8,229 bases of DNA from Bacteroidota bacterium (GTDB taxonomy: Bacteria; Bacteroidota; Ignavibacteria; UBA10030; F1-140-MAGs086): NCBI GenBank assembly GCA_005792205.1, contig SXSO01000093.1:1-8229 (forward strand), given 5' to 3'. This document shows positions 1 through 6,656 of this stretch, in pieces. The notes beneath the pieces were generated by a model. That model was not told where the DNA came from and ran no database searches. It saw only the letters and a list, made by a program, of their open reading frames with translations. The first letter of the stretch is position 1, and each line of letters begins with the position of its first letter. The translations under genes and the position numbers were made by a program.

Positions 1-1
1 A

Positions 2-436
2 CTAAACATTTCACTTATAATTGCGGCAATTATTGGTGATGCAACAGGATATTTTATTGGAAAAAAAACTGGAAAGAAACTTTATCATCGTGAAAATTCC
101 AGATTTTTTAAAAAAGAATATTTAATTAAAACAAAAATATTTTATGAAAAGTATGGAGGAATTACAATAATACTTGCTCGCTTTATACCTTTTGCAAGAA
201 CATTTGCTCCTGTTGTTGCAGGAATTGCAGAAATGAAATACACAAAATTTGCAGTTTACAATATACTTGGCGGAATATTGTGGGTTGTGAGTATGACATT
301 TACGGGATATTTTTTGGCAAAACTAATTCCAAATATTGAAACACATATTCATATTGTCATTGTAATTGTTGTGTTTGTTTCAGTTCTTCCCGGAATTATC
401 AAGTTTATACAAGAAAAAAATAAAAAGAAAAATTAG
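2..436 (+). CDS. DedA/SNARE-associated family membrane protein (C-terminal part)
   Basis: The 5' end is cut by the window edge; the frame is open from base 2, giving 144 visible residues. DedA-family proteins are inner-membrane proteins linked to lipid carrier (undecaprenyl phosphate) or phospholipid translocation and to membrane homeostasis. Visible family signatures are GDATGYFIGKKTGKK at residues 12-26 of the fragment and ARFIPFARTFAPVVAGIAEM at 59-78, which carries the conserved R-F-x-P-x-x-R-T-x-x-P-x-x-A-G motif. Two hydrophobic segments follow (about 86-104 and 115-134), then a lysine-rich tail ending at the TAG of 434-436. An ATG at 233 lies inside the conserved motif region and is an internal methionine, not the start. 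Family assignment is firm; the transported substrate cannot be read from the fragment. Confidence 0.9.
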   Translation, partial: LNISLIIAAIIGDATGYFIGKKTGKKLYHRENSRFFKKEYLIKTKIFYEKYGGITIILARFIPFARTFAPVVAGIAEMKYTKFAVYNILGGILWVVSMTFTGYFLAKLIPNIETHIHIVIVIVVFVSVLPGIIKFIQEKNKKKN

Positions 437-472
437 AAAACTATTATTATTTCTCCCAATTGCAATTGTTGT

Positions 473-496
473 AGTTTCAATATCAATTGAAATTTT
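473..496 (+). terminator. weak terminator-like hairpin after the DedA gene
   Basis: TTTCAAT (475-481) and ATTGAAA (486-492) form a perfect 7-bp inverted repeat with a 4-base loop. One G-U and one A-T pair extend the stem outward, and TTTT follows at 493-496. The stem is almost all A-T, so it would be weak. It could be chance in sequence this AT-rich. Confidence 0.25.
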
Positions 497-561
497 AAAA
501 TCAACTAGAAAAAAATAAAAATCAAAAATTTTCTTATATTGCTTCACAAAAAAATAATTCT

Positions 562-978
562 ATGAACAAAACAACTGTAATAAAAAAACTCAATGATATG
601 ATGAATCTTGAAATAAGTGGAGCGATGAAATATCTGCAATTTTCATATATGGTATTTGGCTTAAATAGAAAACCATCTATAGATTTTCTTCGTGAACAAG
701 CAACAGAATCAATTATACATTCCACAAAAATTGGAGAAAAAATTCTTTCACTTGGTGGAAGCCCATCTATTTCAAGTCAAGAGGATTTAAAAGTGAGAAA
801 AATTTCCATTGAACAAATTTTGAAAGAAAGCACCCAAATTGAAACAAAAGCATTAAATGGCTATATGAACTTACTCAAAGATGTTGCTGATGATGTTGTG
901 ATGGATAATTTTATTCGCGAATTTATTTCGGAAGAAAGCAACCATTTGGAAGAAATTGAAAAAATGTTGAGAGTATAA
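562..978 (+). CDS. small ferritin-like diiron protein (bacterioferritin-type)
   Basis: This is a 138-residue four-helix protein of the ferritin/bacterioferritin class, likely to bind and oxidise iron and possibly to store it as an oligomer in the cytoplasm. Candidate metal ligands follow the ferritin spacing: E17 in helix A, H53 in helix B, E94 in helix C, and E125-x-x-H128 in helix D (EESNHLEEIEK). The helix-B ligand site is atypical. The ExxH glutamate position before H53 is S50, and the nearest acid is E49, one residue away. There is no methionine where bacterioferritin Met52 binds haem, so haem binding is not expected. At 138 residues it is slightly shorter than typical bacterioferritin (about 155). 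The ATG at 562 has an A-rich leader and no Shine-Dalgarno. It stands alone, with 125 bases before it and 98 after it. It could instead be a Dps-like or other ferritin-like protein; the broad class is secure, the exact activity is not. Confidence 0.82.
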   Translation: MNKTTVIKKLNDMMNLEISGAMKYLQFSYMVFGLNRKPSIDFLREQATESIIHSTKIGEKILSLGGSPSISSQEDLKVRKISIEQILKESTQIETKALNGYMNLLKDVADDVVMDNFIREFISEESNHLEEIEKMLRV

Positions 979-984
979 CTTTAC

Positions 985-992
985 TAAATTTG
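985..992 (+). promoter_or_regulatory. candidate Bacteroidota-type -7 promoter element for the ferredoxin gene
   Basis: TAAATTTG matches the TAnnTTTG -7 consensus described for Bacteroidota promoters and lies in the 98-base gap before the ferredoxin gene. The upstream TTG at 967-969 is only 15 bases away, closer than the usual spacing of about 19, so the -33 element is poor. Transcription from here would give a leader of about 80 bases. A chance match is quite possible. Confidence 0.25.
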
Positions 993-1076
993 ATTGTTAT
1001 TCTAAAAATTTTTCTCATATTTCATGCGATTTTTTTAATTAATCAATTTCTCTAAACCAAACTAAAAATAAATTTT

Positions 1077-1415
1077 ATGGCAACAATGATAACCGAAGAA
1101 TGCATCAATTGTGGTGCTTGCGAACCGGAATGCCCAAATACAGCAATTTATGCTGGTGGCGTTCAATATGAATATAATGGAAGTACATTTGAAGCATTGT
1201 CAAATGATTTTTATTATATCGTTCCTGAAAAATGTACAGAATGTGTTGGTCATTTTGATCAAGAACAATGTGCTGCTGTGTGTCCTGTAGATTGCTGTAT
1301 TCCAGATCAAAACCATGTTGAAGATGAAGCAATTTTATTTGAAAGAGCAAAGTCAATTCATGCAGAGAGAACATTTGGTGATCTTACAGCAGCAAATTCA
1401 AGATTTAGAAAATAA
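1077..1415 (+). CDS. 2[4Fe-4S] ferredoxin, Alvin-type
   Basis: This 112-residue low-potential electron carrier has two cluster-binding motifs. The first is C9-x2-C12-x2-C15-x3-C19-P (CINCGACEPECP). The second is C53-x2-C56-x8-C65-x3-C69-P. The 8-residue gap in the second motif marks the Alvin/Chromatium-type subgroup also common in green sulfur bacteria. About 33 residues separate the motifs, longer than in the shortest clostridial ferredoxins, and a charged C-terminal extension of about 40 residues follows. Extra cysteines C73 and C74 follow the second motif. The first residues (MATMITEECINCGACEPECP) resemble Chlorobium ferredoxins. The ATG at 1077 has the leader AATAAATTTT and no Shine-Dalgarno. 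A strong terminator follows, so it is probably transcribed alone or with the ferritin-like gene. It could supply electrons to several partners; no dedicated partner is adjacent. Confidence 0.95.
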   Translation: MATMITEECINCGACEPECPNTAIYAGGVQYEYNGSTFEALSNDFYYIVPEKCTECVGHFDQEQCAAVCPVDCCIPDQNHVEDEAILFERAKSIHAERTFGDLTAANSRFRK

Positions 1416-1443
1416 ATTTTTTATAGCAAAGTAAATTAAGATG

Positions 1444-1475
1444 AGGTTGGCAAAAACTTTTGCTAACCTTTTTTT
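1444..1475 (+). terminator. Rho-independent terminator after the ferredoxin gene
   Basis: AGGTTGGCAAAA (1444-1455) pairs with TTTTGCTAACCT (1458-1469) over as many as 12 positions with one G-U wobble; the innermost pairs would open to form the loop. A run of seven T (1469-1475) follows directly. This is the clearest terminator in the window. It ends only five bases before the ATG of the next gene. Confidence 0.9.
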
Positions 1476-1480
1476 ATTAA

Positions 1481-2335
1481 ATGAAGAAAAGTATGAAAAT
1501 TGGAAACTACGAAATTTATTCAATTGAAACAGGAAAGTTTTCTTTGGATGGTGGAGCAATGTTTGGAATTATTCCAAAAGTTATTTGGGAAAAAACAAAT
1601 TCTGCTGACAATAAAAATAGAATTGAGCTTGCTGCTCGTGCTTTGCTTTTGAAAAGCGAAGAGAAAATAATTTTAATAGACAATGGAAATGGAGAAAAAT
1701 TTTCAGAAAAACAAATTGATATATACAATTTAACTCACGAAAAATCTTCACTTGAAAACTCTCTCAAAAATGTAGGAGTTAAATTTGAAGATGTAACTGA
1801 TGTGATTTTAACTCATTTACATTTTGATCACTGCGGTGGTTCTACAAAAAAAGTTGGAAACGAAATTATTCCTTCATTTCCAAATGCAAAATATTATGTT
1901 CAAAAAAAACATTTTCTTCGCTCTCAAAATGCAAGTGAAAAAGATAGAGGAAGTTTTATGGAAGATGATTTTATGCCTCTTGTAAATTTTCGTTTTTTGG
2001 AGTTTATGGAAGGGAATGAAAAAATTTTTCCAAACATTGAATTTGAAATTTGTAACGGTCATACTGATAGCCAACAACATCCAATAGTTTCAGATGGAAC
2101 TACAACGTTATTTTATTGTGGAGATTTATTTCCAACTACTTCTCATATTCCGCTTCCATACATTATGGGATATGACATAAGGCCACTTCAAACATTGGAA
2201 GAAAAAAGAAAAATTTTAAATTCTGCAGCAGACAGAAATTGGATTTTGTTTTTTGAACATGATACAAACACAATTGCAACTACGGTTCAACGAACTCAAA
2301 AAGGATTTGCTATAAATGAAAAAATCATTTTGTAA
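1481..2335 (+). CDS. MBL-fold metallo-hydrolase
   Basis: This 284-residue protein has the metallo-beta-lactamase fold and the full set of metal ligands: T-H112-x-H114-x-D116-H117 (THLHFDHCGG), H194 in GHTDSQQ, D215 in YCGDLFP and H260 in FFEHD. That predicts a dinuclear metal hydrolase acting on an ester, lactone, thioester or similar bond. The N-terminal GGAMFGIIPK (24-33) and the IDNG strand (66-69) are typical of a broad cytoplasmic subgroup that includes lactonase-like enzymes. The substrate cannot be inferred, and there is no signal peptide. The start could be ATG 1481 or ATG 1493 (residue M5); the latter leaves a more usual distance from the terminator just upstream. It is the first gene of the run to 7935. 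Its TAA (2333-2335) abuts the next gene in the same frame. Confidence 0.88.
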   Translation: MKKSMKIGNYEIYSIETGKFSLDGGAMFGIIPKVIWEKTNSADNKNRIELAARALLLKSEEKIILIDNGNGEKFSEKQIDIYNLTHEKSSLENSLKNVGVKFEDVTDVILTHLHFDHCGGSTKKVGNEIIPSFPNAKYYVQKKHFLRSQNASEKDRGSFMEDDFMPLVNFRFLEFMEGNEKIFPNIEFEICNGHTDSQQHPIVSDGTTTLFYCGDLFPTTSHIPLPYIMGYDIRPLQTLEEKRKILNSAADRNWILFFEHDTNTIATTVQRTQKGFAINEKIIL

Positions 2336-3256
2336 TTGAGTATATCAATTGAAATTAAAAAGAAAGCAATTGAAATTGGATTTGATAAAGTTGGAATTTC
2401 AAAAGTTGATTTATTAAAAAACGAAGAGGAAAAACTTTCAGAATGGCTAAACAAAAAATTTCACGGAACAATGAGTTGGATGGAAAAAAATTTTGAAAAA
2501 CGAATTGATGTTTCAAATGTTTTACCAAATGCAAAATCAATAGTTTCAGTTGCTTTAAATTATCAAACAGATATTTGTCATTCACAAAATAAAAACTTTG
2601 GAAAAATTTCTCGTTATGCATTTGGAAATGATTATCATGATATTTTAAAAAATAAATTAGAAATTTTGTTGAACTTTGTAAAAGAAAAATTTCCAAATAC
2701 AAATTCAAAAATTTATGTCGATACTGGTCCTGTTTTAGAAAAAGTTTGGGCAGTAAAGTCGGGAATTGGATGGATGGGTAAACATACAAATGTAATTGCA
2801 AAAGAACTTGGCTCATATTTTTTCATTGGGGAAATTATTTTAGATATTGAACTTGAAAGTGATAAAGTTGAACTTGACCTCTGTGGAACTTGCACAAAGT
2901 GTATTGACGATTGTCCAACTGATGCAATTATAGCGCCATATATTTTGGATTCAAATAAATGCATTTCATATTTGACAATTGAACATAAAGATGAAATTGA
3001 AAAAAAATTTATCGGAAAATTTAAAAGTTGGATTTATGGTTGCGATATTTGTCAAGAAGTTTGTCCGTGGAATAAAAAATTTTCTCATCCTACAAATGAA
3101 CTTTCTTTTTATGGGAAAAATATTGAACTTAACTTAGATACAATTGAAAATTTAACTGACGAAGATTTTCAAAAACAATTTAAAAAAAGTGCAATTAAAC
3201 GAATTAAAAATAAACAACTAAAACGAAACGGAAAATTTTTAAACACAAAAAACTAA
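2336..3256 (+). CDS. queG: epoxyqueuosine reductase QueG
   Basis: QueG performs the last step of queuosine synthesis, reducing epoxyqueuosine to queuosine in the tRNA anticodon with cobalamin and two [4Fe-4S] clusters. The order of parts matches: an N-terminal cobalamin-binding region with RYAFGNDYH (93-101), and YVDTGPVLEKVWA (127-139) carrying the conserved acidic residue D129. The ferredoxin-like part has C183-x2-C186-x2-C189-x3-C193-P, then C209, then C236-x2-C239-x3-C243-P. The family ending KSAIKRIKNKQLKRN (284-298) is present. At 306 residues it lacks the extra C-terminal helical repeat domain of the roughly 380-residue E. coli and Bacillus proteins. The start is inferred as TTG 2336, because no ATG occurs before about residue 45 and the N-terminal helix (KKKAIEIGFDKVGISK) is needed. 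It follows the MBL stop codon with zero gap and in frame, which suggests translational coupling. Confidence 0.95.
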   Translation: MSISIEIKKKAIEIGFDKVGISKVDLLKNEEEKLSEWLNKKFHGTMSWMEKNFEKRIDVSNVLPNAKSIVSVALNYQTDICHSQNKNFGKISRYAFGNDYHDILKNKLEILLNFVKEKFPNTNSKIYVDTGPVLEKVWAVKSGIGWMGKHTNVIAKELGSYFFIGEIILDIELESDKVELDLCGTCTKCIDDCPTDAIIAPYILDSNKCISYLTIEHKDEIEKKFIGKFKSWIYGCDICQEVCPWNKKFSHPTNELSFYGKNIELNLDTIENLTDEDFQKQFKKSAIKRIKNKQLKRNGKFLNTKN

Positions 3257-3275
3257 ACCATAATAAAAAAAATTT

Positions 3276-4223
3276 ATGAGCGAAAATCATTCAAAAGTAA
3301 TTATAATTGGTTCTGGTCCTGCAGGACTCACAGCAGCAATTTATGCTGGAAGAGCAAATCTATTTCCAATAGTTTTTGAAGGGCTTCAACCGGGAGGGCA
3401 ACTTACAATTACAACTGATGTAGAAAATTTTCCTGGTTTTGAAAACGGAATTTTAGGTCCTGAACTTATGGAAATATTTCGCAAACAAGCACATAGATTC
3501 AATGCAAAATCAATTTTTCAAATTGTAACAAAAGTAGATTTTTTGTCTCGTCCATTTAAAGTTTTTTGTGATGACGATCTTTATACTGCTGATAGTGTAA
3601 TAATTTCTACGGGAGCAACTGCAAAACTTTTGGGAATTCCATCAGAAGAAAAATTTATGGGATATGGCGTTTCTGCGTGTGCAACTTGTGACGGATTTTT
3701 TTTTAAAAATAAAGAAATCGCTGTTATTGGTGGTGGTGATAGTGCGATGGAAGAAGCAAATTATCTCACAAGATTTGCTTCAAAAGTTACAATGATTCAC
3801 AGACGAGATAATTTTCGTGCATCAAAAATAATGATAGATAAAGCAAAAAATAATCCCAAAATAAATGTTGTTTTAAATTCCACTTTGGATGAAATTTTGG
3901 GAGAAGATAAAGATGGAAAAAAACTTGTTACAGGAATTCGTTTAAAAAATATTTTGACAAATGAAATTTCAGTTTTAAATGTGAGTGGAGTTTTCATTGC
4001 AATTGGACACAAACCAAATACAGAAATTTTTCAAAACCAAATTGAACTTGACACAAATGGATATATTTTAACGAATGGAAAATCAACCGCAACAAATATT
4101 TCGGGAGTTTTTGCTTGCGGAGATGTAAGTGATCCAACTTATCGACAAGCAATTTCTGCTGCTGGAAGCGGTTGTATGGCAGCAATTGATGCTGAAAAAT
4201 ATTTAGAAACATTGCATAAATGA
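3276..4223 (+). CDS. trxB: thioredoxin reductase (NADPH, FAD flavoprotein)
   Basis: This 315-residue protein has the usual length and motif order of low-molecular-weight thioredoxin reductase. The FAD-binding GSGPAG is at 12-17, the redox pair C135-A-T-C138-D-G lies in the NADPH domain, GGGDSAMEEA (152-161) is the NADPH loop, HRRDNFRAS (175-183) carries the arginines that select NADPH, and the second FAD motif is GVFACGDV (277-284). It passes electrons from NADPH through FAD and the dithiol to thioredoxin in the cytoplasm. No thioredoxin gene is in the window. ATG 3276 follows QueG by 19 bases with an A-rich leader. Its TGA overlaps the next ATG (ATGA at 4220-4223), a sign of translational coupling. 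An NADH- or ferredoxin-dependent variant is less likely given the arginines. Confidence 0.95.
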   Translation: MSENHSKVIIIGSGPAGLTAAIYAGRANLFPIVFEGLQPGGQLTITTDVENFPGFENGILGPELMEIFRKQAHRFNAKSIFQIVTKVDFLSRPFKVFCDDDLYTADSVIISTGATAKLLGIPSEEKFMGYGVSACATCDGFFFKNKEIAVIGGGDSAMEEANYLTRFASKVTMIHRRDNFRASKIMIDKAKNNPKINVVLNSTLDEILGEDKDGKKLVTGIRLKNILTNEISVLNVSGVFIAIGHKPNTEIFQNQIELDTNGYILTNGKSTATNISGVFACGDVSDPTYRQAISAAGSGCMAAIDAEKYLETLHK

Positions 4224-5122
4224 AAAAATTTTTTCTCTTTGTTTTAATTGGGAAAATTGCATTTGCTCAAATAAATCCACTTCCAAATGAAGTTGTTTTT
4301 TATCGTCAAGGACCAAACGCTACAATTGGTTTTGATACCACAAATATTTTTTTTCCGCAAAATGTTTTAGGATTTCCCGATTCACTTGCGGAAGGTTGTA
4401 ATCCGTCCTCAATTCCAAATGAAATTCAATCACTTGGAGATGGTGGAGAAATTATTTTGCATTTTGCAGATATTGCAATTGTAGATGAAGATGGAAGTGA
4501 TTTCACAATTTTTGAAAATGCCTTTTTTATTGGTTGTGATTCTAATTTAATTTACCGTGAATTTGGAATTGTTTCTGTGAGTAAAGATGGAATAAATTAT
4601 TTTGAATTTCCATTTGATACATTGACTTTACACAATATTTGCGGTGTTACTCCAACACTTGGTGGAATTTTTACAAACCCAAATTTAAGTGGTGGAGATA
4701 AATTTGATTTAAGTGAAATTGGAATTGACTCAATTCATTTTGTAAAAATTACTGACGCAGGAAATAGAATTTCAAATGATTTTGGAAATTTTGATTTGGA
4801 TGCTGTTGTTGCTTTAAATTTTGTTCCAACTACAAATAGAGTTAAAGAAAATTTTGAAAATAAAAATCAATCGCTTTCGGTTTTTCCAAATCCATTTAAT
4901 CCAAAAACCAAAATTGTTTTTTCACTTGCAGAAACACAAACTGTTATTTTACAAATTTATGATATAAATGGAAAAAAAATCTCAACGTTAATAAATAAAA
5001 ATTTGGAAAACGGAAATCATGAAATTGAATTTGATGGAAGCAATTTTCAAAGTGGAATTTATTTTTTAAAATTAAGTGGAAAAAATTTTAGTTTAACAAA
5101 AAAGATAATATTAACTAAATAA
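4220..5122 (+). CDS. T9SS type A sorting domain-containing surface protein
   Basis: This is a 300-residue exported protein of unknown function. A signal peptide occupies about 1-16 (hydrophobic core FFLFVLIGKIAFA, cleavage probably before Q17). Residues about 22-201 form one predicted beta-rich domain. Its motifs are LGDGGEIILHF (72-82), DGSDFTIFENAF (91-102), VSVSKDGINYFEF (118-130), GGDKFDLSEIG (158-168), FVKITDAGNR (174-183) and NFDLDAVVALN (190-200). I recognise this pattern from surface proteins of other bacteria but know no function; the many acidic loops suggest calcium binding (inference). Residues 222-300 are the T9SS C-terminal sorting domain, opening VFPNPFNPKTKIVFSL and containing IYDINGKKI and SGIYFLKLSG. 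This domain directs outer-membrane secretion and attachment or release. The gene overlaps trxB by four bases and precedes the nucleotidase by nine. Confidence 0.88.
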   Translation: MKKFFLFVLIGKIAFAQINPLPNEVVFYRQGPNATIGFDTTNIFFPQNVLGFPDSLAEGCNPSSIPNEIQSLGDGGEIILHFADIAIVDEDGSDFTIFENAFFIGCDSNLIYREFGIVSVSKDGINYFEFPFDTLTLHNICGVTPTLGGIFTNPNLSGGDKFDLSEIGIDSIHFVKITDAGNRISNDFGNFDLDAVVALNFVPTTNRVKENFENKNQSLSVFPNPFNPKTKIVFSLAETQTVILQIYDINGKKISTLINKNLENGNHEIEFDGSNFQSGIYFLKLSGKNFSLTKKIILTK

Positions 5123-5131
5123 AATAATCTG

Positions 5132-6634
5132 ATGAAGAAATTTATTATTCTCATTTTTCTTTTTTCATTCCAACTTTTTGCCGAAGAAAAAACATTGACA
5201 ATATTACATTGGAATGATTTTCACGCACAAAATTCTCCTATAAAAGCATTAAAAAAAGGAAAAACAAAAAGTGAAGATACTACGATATTTATTGGCGGAA
5301 GTGCAACTCTTTCAGGATACATAAATGATTTTAAAAAACAACAAAAAGATATTTTGGTTTTAAATGCAGGAGATGATTTTCAAGGAACTCCAATTTCATC
5401 CATTACAAATGGAATGTCACAAATTGAATTGATGAATATGATAAATCCTGATGCAGTTTGTCTTGGAAATCATGAATTTGATTATGGTGATTTAACTTTG
5501 AAAAAAAATTTGGAGAATGCAAAATATCCAATTCTTTGTGCAAACTTGTGGGATAAAAAAAAATTGAAACTATTTGCTGAACCTTATAAAATAATTGAAA
5601 AAAATGAAATTAAAATTGGTATAATTGGTGTTTTGCCAAAAGATTTTTATTTTCTATCACTTAAAAAAAATATTGAAAATGTTGAACTTTTAAATACTGA
5701 TTCGGTTATTTTTGTTGCAATTGAATCTCTCAAAAAACAAAATATAAACTTCATAATTTTGTTAAGCCATTTGGGTTTAAATGAAGATACAACGATTGCA
5801 AATAAATTTTCTGATATTGATGTAATTGTTGGAGGACATTCTCACACTCAACTTTTTGTTCCTGTAAAAAAAAATAAATCCGTAATTGTACAAGCGGGTT
5901 CAAAAGGTGGATTTCTTGGAAAATTGGATTTGAAAATTGAAAACGATTCAATTACTTCTTACAATGGAATTCTAATTGAAACACGAGTTGAAAATACTAA
6001 AAGCGATTCTCTTATTGAAAAAAAAGTAAAGGAGTTTGAATCTCAAGTTGATGCTTCATTAAATGTTGTGATTGGCGAATTGCAAACAAATTGGATTCGT
6101 ACAAATGAAAAAAAAGAAAGTGATATTGGAAATTGGGAATCTGATGGAATTAGAAAAATTTGTAATACAGATATTGCTTTTATGAATAGTGGTGGAATTA
6201 GAAAAGATTTATTAGAAGGAAAAATTACTGTGAGAGACATTTGGGAAATAAATCCATTTGGAAATACATTTCAAAAATTTAAAATGACGGGAAAAATGTT
6301 AAAAGAAATGTTGGAATGGCAAATAAGTTTTGCAAGAGAATTTGCAATTCCATCGGGAGTTAGATTCATATTTGATTCACAAAAACCACTTGGCAAACAA
6401 CTTATTGCACTTGAAATAATTGGAAAAAAATTTAGCGAAGATTCAATTTACACAATAGCTACAAATAACTTTGTATCCTCACATCTTTACGAATTTTTTG
6501 GTTTAAAAGATTTTAAAGAAATTGAAGAAACAGGAATAATTGATAGAGATGGTTTCATTGATATTATAAAAAAAGAAAAAAAAATTTCTTCATCTCTTGA
6601 TTCAAGAATTGTAGATAAGAGTAAAGATTTTTAG
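5132..6634 (+). CDS. periplasmic 5'-nucleotidase / UshA-family metallophosphatase
   Basis: This 500-residue protein has the two-domain build of the 5'-nucleotidase family, which hydrolyses nucleotides, and in some members UDP-sugars or NAD, outside the cytoplasm. A signal peptide spans about 1-17 (ending LFA). The N-terminal calcineurin-like domain has every metal motif: D29-x-H31 (HWNDFHA), G80-D81, GNHEF (112-116), H213 in LLSHLG and GGHSH (234-238). The C-terminal substrate-binding domain shows NSGGIRKDL (352-360), INPFGNTF (373-380), the helix MTGKMLKEMLEW (385-396) and PSGVRF (407-412). It has no T9SS sorting domain and no lipobox, so it is probably soluble in the periplasm. Two in-frame stops occur close together (TAG at 6632 and at 6638). 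The exact substrate (AMP, UDP-glucose, NAD) is not decided by these motifs. Confidence 0.93.
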   Translation: MKKFIILIFLFSFQLFAEEKTLTILHWNDFHAQNSPIKALKKGKTKSEDTTIFIGGSATLSGYINDFKKQQKDILVLNAGDDFQGTPISSITNGMSQIELMNMINPDAVCLGNHEFDYGDLTLKKNLENAKYPILCANLWDKKKLKLFAEPYKIIEKNEIKIGIIGVLPKDFYFLSLKKNIENVELLNTDSVIFVAIESLKKQNINFIILLSHLGLNEDTTIANKFSDIDVIVGGHSHTQLFVPVKKNKSVIVQAGSKGGFLGKLDLKIENDSITSYNGILIETRVENTKSDSLIEKKVKEFESQVDASLNVVIGELQTNWIRTNEKKESDIGNWESDGIRKICNTDIAFMNSGGIRKDLLEGKITVRDIWEINPFGNTFQKFKMTGKMLKEMLEWQISFAREFAIPSGVRFIFDSQKPLGKQLIALEIIGKKFSEDSIYTIATNNFVSSHLYEFFGLKDFKEIEETGIIDRDGFIDIIKKEKKISSSLDSRIVDKSKDF

Positions 6635-6656
6635 ATTTAGAAAAAATTTTTTTCAT

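Noticed and set aside
233..436. Short 67-residue membrane protein starting at ATG 233
   Set aside because: The same frame is open upstream to the window edge and encodes the DedA signature, so this ATG is internal.
437..561. tRNA or small RNA gene between the DedA and ferritin-like genes
   Set aside because: No cloverleaf or GC-containing stems were seen; only weak A-T inverted repeats.
534..725. 63-residue minus-strand open frame overlapping the ferritin-like gene start
   Set aside because: It overlaps the conserved N-terminal helix of the ferritin-like gene and has no supporting motif; the hydrophobic stretch comes from poly-A on the other strand.
1105..1374. 89-residue minus-strand open frame opposite the ferredoxin gene
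   Set aside because: It is antisense to a gene with both cluster motifs intact, and its His/Leu/Gln-rich translation shows no domain.
1077..1415. Dedicated ferredoxin partner of QueG or TrxB
   Set aside because: The ferredoxin gene is cut off from the downstream run by a strong terminator and TrxB carries NADPH-selecting arginines, so the sequence does not support a specific partnership.
2355..2816. 153-residue minus-strand open frame opposite queG
   Set aside because: It lies wholly within a well-supported gene, is dominated by L, F, Q and H as expected for the complement of AT-rich coding DNA, and has no recognisable domain.
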